Origin: Rhinolophus ferrumequinum
Taxonomy: Eukaryota; Chordata; Mammalia; Chiroptera; Rhinolophidae
Length of the DNA stretch: 64,000 bases
Assembly (NCBI RefSeq): GCF_004115265.2
Contig: NC_046289.1
Coordinates: forward strand, 98,445,688 to 98,509,687
Direction: 5' to 3'
The position numbers and the translations under genes are program-made. How positions within the stretch are numbered: position 1 is the stretch's first letter; the number at the start of each line of letters is the position of its first letter. Under the pieces are notes generated by a model. It was given only the letters and a program-made list of their open reading frames with translations. It was not told the DNA's origin and made no database searches. Shown piece after piece: positions 37,424-49,229 of the stretch.

Positions 37424-37433
37424 AGAGCAGGGA

Positions 37434-39187
37434 ATTTGGAGGCCAACTGTTAGTCCCTTCCTGGCTTTGCAGGCCACTTGTGGTGCTAGTGTGCTTCATT
37501 AGTCCTGCCTGCTACATGGCAGAGGAGGGAATCCCTCTGATGCTCTCAGTGAGAAACAACCACTGGCTTGATGGGCGATAGAGGAGACAGGGGAGGACTG
37601 TTTGGGAGGAAGAGGAGGCAGAGGCCCAGAACAGCTGGCCCACTTGCTCTGGCCATATGGCCATACTTGGCAGGCTGGGAGGTCGTGGTTTCTAGCCCGC
37701 TGTGCGGTCCGCTTCCCACTCCCATCAGCCAGAGTTAAAGCATTCACTCCAGAGTTCAAGTTTGCAAGGTCAAGTTTCTCAACATGGGGTAGAGGGTGGG
37801 GGGCGGGTGAGGGAATAACAATGGGGACCTTGGGATTCCTGCCCTGAGGAAGCTCTCACAATGCCTGGGGAGATATGACACGGGACAAAGAGAGAACACT
37901 GGGCAGCACACGTCAGAGCAGACCAGGGTTGAAGTTGGCACCTGTGCCAGGAGACTTGGGGAAGTAAGTGGACTTGTCCAGTTTGAGAGAACCACCGCAG
38001 AAGTGAAAGGAATTGGACTGTATGAATATTTACAGAGGGGGGAGAGTGATGGAAAGGGACCATATTTTGACAGCAATTCTGACCTCAACAGAATGAGGGC
38101 TGATTGGGAATTTCTAAGCTCAGGGGAGAAACTTGGTGGCTGGGGTCATTCCTCAGGGGTGGCCACCCATCTCCCTGAACAGGAAAAGTTGTAGCTGCTG
38201 CTAAAGTCCCCATTTGGAAATCCAAGGCCCATCACCGATTGTCTGTGGAGGTGTCAGGTTTCCTTGGAGAGTCTGGTTGTAGAGATTTCTTTAGCAGTCA
38301 TGTTTGTGATGATCTCATCATGGGAAATGAGGGAAGAAGAAGAGGTGCCAAATATGTCATTGTGCTGACCTGCTTTAAGTAAACAAACGCAAGACTGTAT
38401 TCATTAGCAACCGCAAGCCACAGGTGGAAAAGCAGTTAATCCAATATGAACTGATATCCCACGTCTGAGGTAGTAACCTTGGGTGAAGTGGGCCCGTGGG
38501 AAGAGAGCCCCCAGGTCTGGTGGCAGAAGCAGAATGGTGAGACACTGACTGGGGACGCTGCAGCTCACACAGCCTGCTGATCTCGGACGGGTGTTCCCCC
38601 AGCAGTGACCTGCATGGAGACCTAGCAGCACACAAGACATGCATGGTCCAAGAGGGGCCACTTCCATCACACACTATATTTCTCCAAAAGAGAGTGACAG
38701 TGGGCTGAGAGAAGGCAGGGAGGGTAAGGGAGCTAGGAAGGGAAGTCAGTGGTCCTGCCTCAGAAATTAGGGATTGATATGAAGAACTGTCGGATTAAGA
38801 ACACCCCGCTAGGGAGGGCTGAAGAACCTGTTCTCACCATCGGGCAGTTAAGCCTTCTGTGTTCATTCCAGGCCTGGGACTATGCTCAGATGCCCCGAAG
38901 ATACTTGGTCACGGTGTCTCAATCCCAACTGAAAACAATATTAGTACTGATATTGCTATTTGCATGCAGTGGGCCAGACAGGGCAGGGGAGTAATGCGGA
39001 TTGGGAGGCTGATGACCTCCAGGGATGCTGCACCGGACAGCAGGCCTCGCTGCCGCACTCTCTGCCCCCAGGCCTAGGAGCAGGCAGACAGACACAGCCG
39101 TGACCAAACTCACATTCAGAAACACATGTGCACAGTCAGATACAGAGTTACTCACATGTGTTCACAAATACACGTACCCATGCACCA
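37434..39187. other. Intergenic, no certain feature
   Basis: Single-copy-looking sequence of mixed composition. Weak L2-like text near 37830-37930. No gene recognised. Confidence 0.4.
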
Positions 39188-39213
39188 CTAACACACACAC
39201 ACACACACACACA
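39188..39213. repeat. (CA)n microsatellite
   Basis: About 12 CA units. Confidence 0.9.
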
Positions 39214-39244
39214 CCACAGAGTTAAGTTTGAATTCAGCACTAAC

Positions 39245-39605
39245 TTCAAGGGGGCAAATCCTGGTTCCTCCACTTAATAGTTGGATATCCTCAAGCAAGT
39301 TACTTAATCTCTTTATGTCTTAATTTCCTTATTTGTAAAGGTGAGAATAATAATAGCATTTACCTCACTGAGTTGTTGTGAAGACAAAATGAGATAAAAT
39401 GGCAAAGGGCTTAAAACAGTGGCTGACAGCAGAGACGCAGGTATTCATGCATATTTCCTAAGCCCTCCCCCATACTTCTGCTGCCACTTGGTGGTGGGTT
39501 TGGCAAAAGCACAAGGTTAGAGCTTCGATTTTCTCATCTGCAAAAATGGGGATAATATTATCTACCAGGTGTACTGTTGTGAGGAGGATTCAAAGAGACC
39601 AGCAT
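39245..39605 (+). repeat. Two MIR fragments
   Basis: 39250-39430 is a clear MIR ('gttacttaatctctttatgt', 'ttgtgaagacaaaatgagat', 'aaagggcttaaaacagtggc'). 39525-39600 is a second, partial one ('attttctcatctgcaaaaat', 'tgttgtgaggaggattcaaa'). Confidence 0.7.
39480..39494 (-). promoter_or_regulatory. CTCF-like motif, minus strand
   Basis: On the minus strand CCACCAAGTGGCAGC agrees with 14 of 15 positions of the CTCF core. It points toward the plus-strand motif at 35522 and sits about 1 kb upstream of CD276 exon 1. Sequence match only. Confidence 0.4.
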
Positions 39606-40099
39606 GGAAGACCGGGGGTCCACAGAAGCCGTTACACTGGAGCTGCTACCTACCTACCATCTGTAATGGTAGAGAACAGGTCACAGGACAGGTGCAGGGT
39701 CGGGATAAGCCCTGGGAGAGACTGGCCCCCTCTCCTCCTAGGCTGGAGGTCCAAGCCTGACCCGCATCTCCTCCCAGGCTGGAGCTGGGTCCTATAAGGA
39801 CAGAGCCCAAGGACACTGGGGTAAGGGCTGCTCCCTTGGTTGGAGCCTGGTATGGCGAGCGCCTGGCTTGAGTCTGGGGGCAGGGCTGGCAGGGTGGCCG
39901 TGGGTGGAAAGAAAAGAGGGAAACCAGCTCCGTGGAATTACGCTGCGGTTGGCTCCGACGCCCACGACGCTGTATTTATAGAGCGCTCCCGCTCCCCACA
40001 GCTCTTAATTCCTTGCAGTAGAGTTAACCCTTTCCAGGCCGCGATACCAGTCTGATGCCTAGGGGAAATATAGACCTGGGGTCGGAGAGCGGGATCTGA

Positions 40100-40480
40100 G
40101 CTTCAGCTCTGCCGCCAGAAGCCTGGAGAGTGGGGGTAGTGTGGGGTGAGGCGTGGGGTGGGGCGGGGGAGTCAGGACCGGTCACCTGTTCCCCTCACAG
40201 AAAATAAACTTTGGATCCTGGGACTGTGGGAACGGGGTGGGGGAGGGGCCGCGATTAGACCAGCTCCCCCTTCCCGAAGCGCCAGGTCTCCCCGCGTGGT
40301 CTGACTGGGGTCAGGGGCGGGGTCCAGGCCCAGTGCCCTGCCCAGCGGGCGGGCTCAGGCCTTGGCCCCAAACCGCCGCGGCGGGGCCAATCCCGCCTCT
40401 GGGCGCACCCGGCCGCCTCTCCCGGCCCGAGGCTTTCCCCAGCCCGCCCCGCCCCTCGGGCTCCCGGGCCGCCCCCGGCC
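40100..40480 (+). promoter_or_regulatory. CD276: CD276 CpG-island promoter
   Basis: A strongly GC- and CpG-rich stretch without a TATA box, containing several GC boxes (for example 'ggggcggggg' near 40161 and 'cccgcccc' near 40445). It directly precedes the (CGG)n-containing exon 1. Dispersed transcription starts are expected. The minus-strand open frame of 384 codons across this island is a compositional shadow. Confidence 0.75.
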
Positions 40481-40583
40481 CCCATTCGGGCCCGGCCTCG
40501 CGGCGGCGGCGGCGGCGGCGGCGGCGGCAACAGCGACTCCGCAGCTCTGCCGAGTTCTGGATCCCGGGAGTGGGCGCGGCGCG
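40481..40583 (+). other. CD276: CD276 exon 1 (non-coding, 5' end uncertain)
   Basis: A GC-rich 5' UTR exon ending at GCG|GTGAGT (donor at 40584-40585). It contains a (CGG)n tract at 40501-40528. The placement rests on the CpG island, the strong donor, and the distance to exon 2 (16.8 kb), which is like human CD276. I cannot see the transcription start, so the left boundary is approximate. Confidence 0.65.
40501..40528 (+). repeat. (CGG)n tract in the CD276 5' UTR
   Basis: About nine uninterrupted CGG units just before the exon 1 donor. Confidence 0.9.
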
Positions 40584-42149
40584 GTGAGTGCTTGCGTGGC
40601 GCGGGCGCCGGAGGCCTTTGTCTGCGGCCCATGCTTGCTGCAGCGCCGCTCGAGCGGGCAGAGCGGCGCCCCCCGCGCCCCCTCGCAGGGCGCCCCCACC
40701 CCGGCCCCCTTTCCACGGGCTGGCCTCCGCGCCGTGAGCACCCGGAACTCGGGCGGCTTCCCCGACTCCCGGGCCCAGAGCCGCTGGGGGAGCCTGGAAT
40801 CCAACCCCGCCCCCAACTGTGCCTCCCCCTCCCTCGGGCCCAGGGGGCTGGGGCACTGTGCGACCTGCCTTCACCCCGGACGCCCTGGAGGAGGCTGCGA
40901 GTGTGGCCGTGATTACGGAGACCCGGGTTGTACGGGGGCATGGAGGCAGATCTGTCCCTGTGTCGGTGATTCTGGAAAGCGTGCCCCGCTAGCTGGAGCT
41001 GGGAGGGAAGAGGAAAACACCCTGACCACGAGTTCTGTGGAGAGGGAGCTGCCAGGGAGACGAGGGCGAGTGGTTCCGGTCCACTCCGCTTGGCCTTGAA
41101 CGATGAAGGAGTGGATGACGGGAGGACCTCCACGGGCAGCAGTGGGCGTGAGGGGGACAGAGTCTGAGAACAGGTAGGGACAGCTGGCCTGCGTGAAGGG
41201 GTAAATAGGTGTTGGGGGAGGGGAGGAAGCAGCCGGAGGCCAAAGAACCGGAGGGCGCAGAGGTGGGGTGGTTTGGGCCCGGGAAGTCTCAGGGAGATGG
41301 TGGGTGAAGTAGGGTGGAGAGGAGATGGACACCGGTGGAGGTAAGGTAGGAACCAGGTGGGGGCACACTGGAGGGTAGGGGAGTGAATCGCAGGTCCCAA
41401 GGCCCTCACTTGCTGTTTAGTCAGCGAATTGGCAGGTTTGGGGGCCTAAGGCAGTGAACTGCCAGAAAAGGGGTTTTACATCTAAGGGAAACCCGCCCTA
41501 ATGAGGTGCGTGATGGGTGACTCAGATACAGGATCTGTTGTTAAGGGAAAACGTCAAACAAATAGTAAGGCAAAAAAAATTGGGAGGTGGGGAGGGTTGG
41601 TTTGACTTAATTGAGAAAAACTATTTACCTTCAAATAGGCTGTAGATAATCATGAAAGTGTCTGATTTCACCATTCAGTTGAGGCCCCAGGTCCTTTTCT
41701 TACCGGCGTCTTCAGCAGTTAGCTTCTGCTTTAGAAAGTATTGAAGCCCGCCTGTCTTTAAGAGAGTTCTTTATTTAGTTCAATCTCCTAGCTAATGCCC
41801 TCTGGCCTCCCAGAAGTCCCTAGGAAATCTGATGCTGTGCAGCCTTGCAGTTTGGGGGCCTGCACATAGTTCGGGTATTTTTGGAGGCTGAGGGAAATGG
41901 AAGCCTAAACTTGAAATTGCAGTTTAAACATGTCCGATGTGTCAGGTGGATCTGAGTGGCAGGGAGGGTGGAGGGCTGCGGGGATGTGGGGTGTAAGTGG
42001 TGGCGCATAGTTCCAGCTCTTTGGGGAATAGGACTCTTTTGGGGTGAGCACATTTCCCTGACATCTGAAGTTCCCGAGCTTAAGCAGTAACTCTTCTGTT
42101 AACTGCTGAGTGTGGAAGTCTTTCTCCCCGTGTTACATACAGCATAGGC

Positions 42150-42157
42150 TGACGTCA
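42150..42157. promoter_or_regulatory. Palindromic CRE (TGACGTCA)
   Basis: A full 8-base CREB/ATF consensus in CD276 intron 1, about 1.6 kb downstream of exon 1. Sequence match only. Confidence 0.35.
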
Positions 42158-43364
42158 GGACACGCATTTTTCTTCATGACTGCTCTGTGAGCATTTTGCA
42201 CTGACATGCTGAAAGGCGAGGGTGCTCTGGAGGGAGTGAGCTTTGAACTTGGTGGCTTCAGCGATGCTGTTATTGGTCCCATGACTGACCTTTGGAGTTC
42301 TTTTCTCTCTTCAGTGACCTCACTGGTGGTTTCTTCTGCCTACCTGCCCTGAGCTTTCCAATTTACTCCATTCCTGTGCTCTGAGATCCCGGCCATCCAG
42401 CTTGTTAGAGATGAGCAGCCTGTATCACGCGAGCCTGAGGGTGAGAAGGGTACCAGACTTGAGGAGTGCTTTCCTTCCTGTCCCTGGTCCTCTTCAGCGC
42501 TGCAGGGCACCTGATGGGAGCAGGTCAGCTGGATGTCTGGGATGCTCGGATGCCTGACGTCTGGGTGCTTGAATGTTTGTGGAAAGGCCAGTTAGAGAAG
42601 TGTTGTCCCTTCTGAGGAGGCTATATCCTTATACTGGTGAGGCTGACTTCTGAGGCTTCCTGTGGGAATTCCCCCATCCTTAAACTGTGGTCTTCTCCAG
42701 AGTCACGTAACTTCATTCTTTGGAGGAGGATTTGGGTTTCACACCCACCCGATAATACCATTTGGGGTCAGAGATGCAGTGGGATCATAGAGCTGTGATC
42801 TGGAACCCCACAGCACCGAGAGGGCCTCCTGGGAAGTGTTGTAGGACAGGCATCGGGCCTGTGGCTGGCTGCTTCTTGCTTAGATGTGCAGGGTTTGGGC
42901 TGGTGAAGAAAATGGCCCAAATCCAGGTGGCCTACAAGATGGTGGTCACACAGTGCCTGAGCCTGGGACCCTGAATCATGGGGTCGGGAAAGGGAAGAAA
43001 GGCAAGCAAGATGATTCACAGCCCGAGAGCCTGCCCTCTGAGTGGGTGGCAACTTCTCACTGCTGTCCTTTTCCCACGCCTCACCCCACCCCCAGGAGTG
43101 ACAGGGGGGTCCACCAGCAAAAGAAGGAAGACACAGCCAAGACCTGGAGGGGAGGGAAGAGCGTGGAAACATGTGATTCTTGAGAAATTTCCTTTGGTCT
43201 TGTTGGCGCAGAATGAATTAAACATCGGGAAAAGGGCCACATGTGCTGCTGTGCCACCCTCCCTCACTTTCCACCCCTAGTTCTGCCTCCCCTGCAGTAT
43301 GAGGTTCCAGGTAGGAGCACGGGGTTTTCATGTTTTGGGGGTGGAGCTGTTTTGGGGTGAATGC

Positions 43365-43500
43365 TCAGTAGATGTCATCTCATTTAATCATTGCAGTCCT
43401 ATGAGATAGGGTATCATTAACCCTGTTGTGTAGATGGAGAAACAGAAGCTCAGAAAGGGCAATTCACACGCCCAAAGACACACAGCTGGCAAATGCTGGG
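43365..43500 (-). repeat. MIR fragment
   Basis: Inverted MIR core: 'cattgcagtcctatgagata', 'agatggagaaacagaagctc', 'cacacagctggcaaa'. Confidence 0.65.
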
Positions 43501-44399
43501 GCAGGGATGCAGTCGGTCTCCAGAAGGGGCTTTTTCTGCCACTCTGGAGGCAGGCGTGGGCTTCATCCCTCGTTCTGTAGCCTGGCAGATGTGCCAAGGG
43601 TCCCCACAGTGAGGCAGAGAGGACTCACTTGGGGAGCTGGGAGAGGGCGGGCCTGACTGGGGTGTCCCAGAGATGAGCCGTCCTAGAAGCCCATTGCTGG
43701 GAGTTGTTGCCCTTCCAGAGGCCGGGTCCTCAGCACATGCGTGCCTCCAGCTAAGCAGTGCCCGTGCCAGCTGCCCCATTCTCTCTGTTCTTCTCTTTGT
43801 GGTCCAGAGAATGGATACCTCCTCTACATCCCTAATGCCTTTGGGCGTTGGGCCTTCCCGAGGCATCCAGGCTTTGGGAGTATGTTGGAGGGAAACCCAC
43901 TGGGAGTGTGGAACGAGAAGCATTTTTTGTTGGGAGCCTTGGAGCCTTGGAGCAGGGAGAGAGACTCCCTCTGGGAGGCAGGACTCCCAGGTCACCCTAA
44001 AGTCAACATAGGCACCGAGGAACTGGGATCCCCCCTGAGGGGAGACACTGGAGTGCGTGCTTGAGGGAGAGGCCCTGTACTGGGGAGGTGGCAGCAGCAG
44101 GGGCAGCAGGGGCTGGAGCCCAGGATGTGTGGTGCTGTGACCTGGCTTCTGGAAGGAGGAAGGGGGAGAGGACCACTAGGGATGAGCTGGACACAGAGAT
44201 GTAGCTGAATTGTGCGTTTGCTACTTTGGAGCTGGGTGCTGGTGGGCTTCTAGGTGGAAGGGAGGCCATAGGAGCAGTAATGGTCCCAGGGACCTAGACA
44301 TAATACATGGCCTGACAGAGGGAGTCTCTGCTGCGGAGGGTGAGGTGGGAGGGAAAAGGGAGGCTCAGTGAGCCTTGCCCCAGGCCCATGGCAATGATA

Positions 44400-44640
44400 A
44401 CAACCGCAGTGACCAGTGACCGTTGTCGAGGTGCTGGGTGCTTTCCTAAGTCTTCTGTGTGTCTCGTCTTATTTTATTCTCTCAGCAGCCCTGTGGAGTA
44501 AGGACTGTTAACCTGTTTTAGAGATGTGGAATCAAGTCTGCGGGGGCGGGGGGGGGGGTTAAGTCATTTATACCTGGTCATGTGTCTCGCAAGACTTCTG
44601 AGTCAGAGTTTGAATCCAGGCCTGCCTGCTCCTGAGCCCA
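44400..44640 (-). repeat. MIR fragment
   Basis: Inverted MIR: 'cagcagccctgtggagtaag', 'gttttagagatgtggaatca', then 'gagtttgaatccaggcctgc'. It is interrupted by a G-run (44540-44558). Confidence 0.65.
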
Positions 44641-45230
44641 AGCTATACCCTGGGGCAGACAAGGCAGCCCAATGAGTCCATTTAACAGGAATTGAGCCCT
44701 GGGGACACTTGCCAGCTCCCAGTCACCTCAAATGGTGACTGACAACTAAGTCGGGCCCTTGGGCTCATATTCCCATCCGTACAATGGGCACGGAGGTGGG
44801 CCCTGGACTAGGTGAACTCCAAGCGGCCCTCAAGCGAGCTGGTGCTTAGGGAGACAGGGTTGGTGGAACTGTTCTACTGGGATGAGCCTCTGTCAGGGCA
44901 GAAACCTATAGAACTTGGAGGCAGGGAGGCGTTTAGACAGAACACATCTGGAGAAAGTGGGTCTTTCCTGGGGTGAAGTTTGGAAAGGCTTCTGGAAAGG
45001 ATGGGATTTCCAGACGTTTAGGTGGGCACCTAGCAGGACTCAGCAGAGGCTGAGTGAATGCAGATGTGTGTGCCACAGGCCTGCCAGGGATCCACCCTTT
45101 GATGTGGTCTTACGATCTCTCATCTTTTCCCTCCCTCTCTCCACTCCCCTTGTTCCCATCCCTTCTTCCGGCTGAACCTCTTCTGAGCTCAGCATAGCTT
45201 CACTTTCTTCAGGGTTCTGTGCCTCCAGTG

Positions 45231-45232
<2 letters not shown>

Positions 45233-45270
<38 letters not shown>
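45233..45270. repeat. (GT)n microsatellite
   Basis: About 19 GT units. Confidence 0.95.
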
Positions 45271-45272
<2 letters not shown>

Positions 45273-45904
45273 CCTCTGCACACACTTCCAGTTCTGAGAT
45301 GTTGTCATGCTGCCTTTGTCAAGTGGTGTTGAGCCCTAGAAGATGCAAACTCATTTTGGGGTGGCCTCCTAGCCATAAGAGGTGTGAAAGGCAGACCAGC
45401 TGCTGCAGGAGAAGTCTCAGCATGCTCGCGGACCCACAGAGATGGGCTGGTTCTCTGGTCCCATTCTGAAGCCTTGACTTCAGGGTGGAGAGGGTGCTGT
45501 GGTGGGGACGGTGTGGCTTAGAAAGCTGAGGGGCTCTTCTCTGTTCTGTTCTCCTCTCGTTCATGTTATTCTAAAGCCACAAGGGAAGCAGGCAGAGGAT
45601 GCCAAGAAAACCTTGGCCCCACTCTGCTGGGCTGGCCCTGATGACACACTGCTGTCCTGACTCACACAGAAATCACTTTGAGAGGAAGAATTGATTTCTT
45701 TTGGGTGAGATCACGGGGCTGGGGAGTGGTGCCCAGTGGACAGACAGCCTTGAACACAAAAGGCCTGAACTGCCTCAGATCCTCAGGAAAAGGGAAGGTC
45801 AGCATGGGGCAGTTCCCAGGGAACTCTGCAGACCTCCCTTCTCTCCCCAAACGCCCACCCGTGTATAGGGCACCTGTACTCATTAAGCCAGTTTGCTCGG
45901 TGGA

Positions 45905-46060
45905 GTCCTGAGATCATCCGATGAGGGTAGAATTTATCTTCCCTATTTTACAAATGAGCAAACTGAGGCTCAGAGAGGATGTTTCCCAAAGTCATATGAC
46001 TAGGAAGCGTCAGAGTCTGGATTTGAACCTGTATCTCCAAATCCAAAGTCATCTTCTGAG
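45905..46060 (-). repeat. MIR fragment
   Basis: Inverted MIR: 'ttttacaaatgagcaaactg', 'aggctcagagagga' and 'ggatttgaacctgtatctcc'. Confidence 0.7.
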
Positions 46061-46414
46061 ACACCAGGGCTCACTTCTTCCATGAAGTCCCCTGTGACTG
46101 TGCCGGCCCAGTACGTGGTCACAGCACAGGATGGTGGCTGGGGGCCTTCTTTGTTGGTTGAGGAGACGAAGACTCAGAGGCGATGGGTTTGCTCGAGGGA
46201 ACCTAGCACGCGAGTGATGGAGCCTGGTCTAAAAGTCACATCAATCTTTGATGTTGCTGTTTTCCTTTTGCCTTTTGTTAATTGCAAAACAAGTTCATGC
46301 TCATTGTCCAAGTTACAGAAGTGTATCGACTAGAAAAAGAAAGTAGACTTGTACCCTCATTCCCATGCCGTAGGGTTGGGTTCGCTGTCACATTTCCAGA
46401 CCGTTTTCCCATAT

Positions 46415-46976
46415 ACGAGACATGATCAAACAATACGGTGAATGTTTAATAAAAAAATTAGTACCGTAAAAGACATGTTGTCATTAATCCCCCTCAAAAT
46501 ACTCCCCCTCGCTTTGAACACACTTATCCCATCGTTCTTGCCACTTTCTGAAGCAGTTCTGGAAGTCCTCTTTCGTGAGTGTCTTTAGTTGCGCTGTCAT
46601 GGCTGCCTCCATGTCCTGAATTGATTCAAAACGTTTTCCTTTCATGGTCATTTTGACTTTGGGGAAGAGCCAGAAGTCGCAGGGGGCCAGAACCAGTGAA
46701 TAAGGTGGATGAGGACACACTGTAATGTTTTTATTGGACAGAAATTGCTGTACCAGAAGCAATGTGTAACACGGAGGATTGTCGTGATGGAGGATGAAGT
46801 AAAGACACTCACGAAAGAGGATTTCCAGAACTGCTTCAGAAAGTGGCAAGAATCATGGGATAAGTGTGTTTGAAGCAAGGGAGAGTATTTTGAGGGGGAT
46901 TAATGGCAATATGTCTTTTATTGTAATAAATTTTTAAAATTTAAACATACACTGTATTTTTTGATCACACCTCATA
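46415..46976. mobile_element. Fold-back mariner derivative, second copy
   Basis: The ends carry the same mariner terminus as the element at 7262-8163 (left near 'catgatcaaacaatacggtg', right 'ttgatcacacctcat'). The long left arm (46415-46797) holds the 3' part of the transposase on the minus strand: HHDNPPCYTLLLVQQFLSNK, then CPHPPYSLVLAPCDFWLFPK (third-Asp block) to the C-terminus SEGEYFEGD. The right arm (46800-46974) is an inverted copy of the last ~170 bases. The 121-codon minus-strand frame therefore begins inside the inverted arm. Non-autonomous. Confidence 0.82.
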
Positions 46977-46979
46977 AAA

Positions 46980-47040
46980 ACATCCATCCATCCATCTACC
47001 TAAACACATATGCATTCATTCATTCATTCATTCATTCATG
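46980..47040. repeat. (CCAT)n and (ATTC)n simple repeats
   Basis: Short CATC runs (46981-46995) and an ATTC run (47013-47038), the latter at the 3' end of the adjoining L2 relic. Confidence 0.85.
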
Positions 47041-48320
47041 TATTTATTCATTCACTGAACAATGCACTGAGCTCTCACTATGTGCCAGCCTTTGCTAGAA
47101 TTAAGGATACAATAGTAAATAAAGCAGACTTAGTTCCTGCTCCGGAAGGTTCCAGTGTGACAAGAAGAAAACAGACTAGGCAATGAATAACGGACTGTCT
47201 TAGAGTGGCTGAGCTCTGACCCAGCTTTTCTGCCAAGGTGAATCTCAGGATGGAGAGGTGTTGCCTATCCACCCAGGAAGAAGGAACTATGTCTGCCAGG
47301 GAACTGGAAGGCCCTTGGGGGTGGGGGTGGGGAGGTAAGGCGGGAGGCGAGGAGGGGAGGGTGGGCAAGGCCAGATCAGGTAGGGCCATGGAAGAGCTGG
47401 GATCTTATTCCAAGTAAGAGGAACAGTCCTGGGATAAAATGTTGAAAGTGAGGACGTGATGCTGTTATTCTGGCTGCTGTGTAGAGTATAGATTATAGAT
47501 TGGAGTATAGAATTGGGTGAGGGGGACAACAGAGAAAGTGGGGAGACTGGTGAACAGGATTTTGTGGTCATCCAGGCAAGAGATGATGGTAACTCGTCAG
47601 ACCAGAGAGAGAAGCGGAAGTGGAGAGAGAGAAAAGACTTATCAGGTCAGCAAACATTTTCTGCAAGGGGCCAGAAAGTGTTTGCAACTACTTGTTCTGC
47701 TATTGTAGTGTAGAAGCAGCTGCAGGCAACATGTAAATGAACGAAGTGAGGCTGTGTGCTGATGAAACTTTATTTACAGATGCTGAAATGTGAATTTGAC
47801 ATAATTTCCTTGTGCCACAAAATAATCTTTTTCTTTTGATTTCCCCCCAAACATTTAAAAAAGTAACACCTTGCTTAACTGGTGAGCTGAACAAAAAGAG
47901 GGGGTGGGCTGGATTTGGTCCTCAGGCTGCTGTAGATCGCAGAGCCCTGGGATATGTTTGGGGGTGAGGAATGGCTGTTCTCGGTGATGGATTGTAGAGG
48001 TGAGAGAAGCTCAGGTTTCTGGCTTGAGCAGAAGGTGGAGATTGGTGCCTTTCCGCCTTGGGCAGGGCTGGGGAGGAACAGGATTGGGGGAGAAATCAGG
48101 AGTTTGACGCGGCACATGTGCAGAGGGAGATGCGTCTGAGTCACTGGAACAGATGTTTAGGAAACAGTCGGGTTTAAGTTTGGAGATCAGACGGGAGGTG
48201 TGGACTAGAGAAGTCAATTTGGTAGTTGCCAGGAGGTAAATGATATTGAAAACCAGAGAGTGGATAAAATCATCCAGGAAAAAAATAATGGGGAGATTTG
48301 AGGAGACAGCCTAGAAATGC
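47041..48320 (-). repeat. L2-type relic interrupted by a hAT-like fragment
   Basis: Reversed L2 text: 'gagctctcactatgtgccag', 'ttattctggctgctgtgtag', 'catccaggcaagagatgatg' and 'tttaagtttggagatcagac'. 47645-47955 is foreign to it (next entry). Confidence 0.5.
47645..47955 (-). mobile_element. hAT-like relic, copy 1
   Basis: Begins 'gtcagcaaacattttctgca' with 'aggggccagaaagtgtttgc' and ends with 'ggctggatttggtcctcagg'. The same family lies in the opposite orientation at 48625-48945. The 'tatggcccatgggccaaat' terminus is that of a common mammalian DNA-transposon relic; exact family not assigned. Confidence 0.55.
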
Positions 48321-48624
48321 AGGGGGTTCAGCACTGGAGAAGGCGGGGCCTGCTGTGAAATATGGGTGATACCGAGAGAGAGGTGACTAGATCTGGGACC
48401 ACAGGGCTTGACATTTTGTTGATACAGAAATTCGGTCATACAACTTGCGATACAGTCTGTTCACTCTTCAGTACATCCTGGGCTTCGTATTAGTACGCGT
48501 TCTTTTCAAAAGCTGTCTGATGTTCCATTATGTGGACGTGCCATACAGTTAATGGTCGTAGTTAAAACACCCATTCCCCATTGTTTGTCATTTCTGCTGC
48601 TACCTGGGTGGCTGAACAGTGGTG

Positions 48625-48945
48625 CTAGTGCTTCTGTAAATCAGTTTCTAAAACTATGGCCCATGGGCCAAATCGTCTGCGGCTTGTTTTTATATAGCCT
48701 ACAAGCTCAGAATGGGTTTTACATTTCTAATGGTTGGAAAAAATCATGTGCTTCGTGACAGTTACATGCAATTCAAGTCTGAGTGTCCATTAATAAAGTT
48801 CTATTGCAACAGCCCCGTTCATCCCGTTATACATGATCTACAACTGCTCTCCTGTTACTGCAAGTAGTTGTGACAGATACTGGATTGCATACAAAGCCTA
48901 AAATATTTTCTATCAGGACCTTTGCTGACCCTGCCTGACTCGAGC
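48625..48945 (+). mobile_element. hAT-like relic, copy 2
   Basis: Begins 'ctaaaactatggcccatggg', contains 'cattaataaagttctattgc' and ends 'gcctaaaatattttctatca' with 'ggacctttgctgaccctgc'. Opposite orientation to copy 1. Confidence 0.6.
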
Positions 48946-49229
48946 CACCTCCAGGACCAGGAGTGGGTCCACATACAGGTGGAATGGGGTGTTTTGAGCA
49001 GCTCCAGAAAAAAATTCTTTGATGACCAAAATTCCACCATCATCTCTTTCTTTCTTATGTTGCGTAAACCATTGATTGCCCTTTTCAAATATCTCCTTCT
49101 AAAATTTAAACCTCCTCAGCAAGGTTAGCATTACTTATTAATCAATTAATCAAGGTTAAGCCTAGCTATAGCAATAATGTTACTTCTCTGCTTTAAACCC
49201 TTTCTTCCTCATCTCCTTCAAACGAAGTC

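Noticed and set aside
2331-40000. Search for a protein-coding gene between NPTN and CD276
   Set aside because: No conserved exon with splice signals was recognised. Open frames are repeat-derived, antisense or low complexity. Non-coding RNA genes cannot be excluded from sequence alone.
40255-41409. A 384-codon open frame on the minus strand across the CD276 CpG island
   Set aside because: High GC keeps all frames open here. The product is Pro/Arg/Gly-rich low complexity, with no homology I recognise, and it overlaps the promoter and exon 1 of CD276.
46980-47040. Regular short repeats that could suggest an array
   Set aside because: Simple (CCAT)n and (ATTC)n repeats next to an L2 end; CRISPR arrays are not expected in a mammalian genome.
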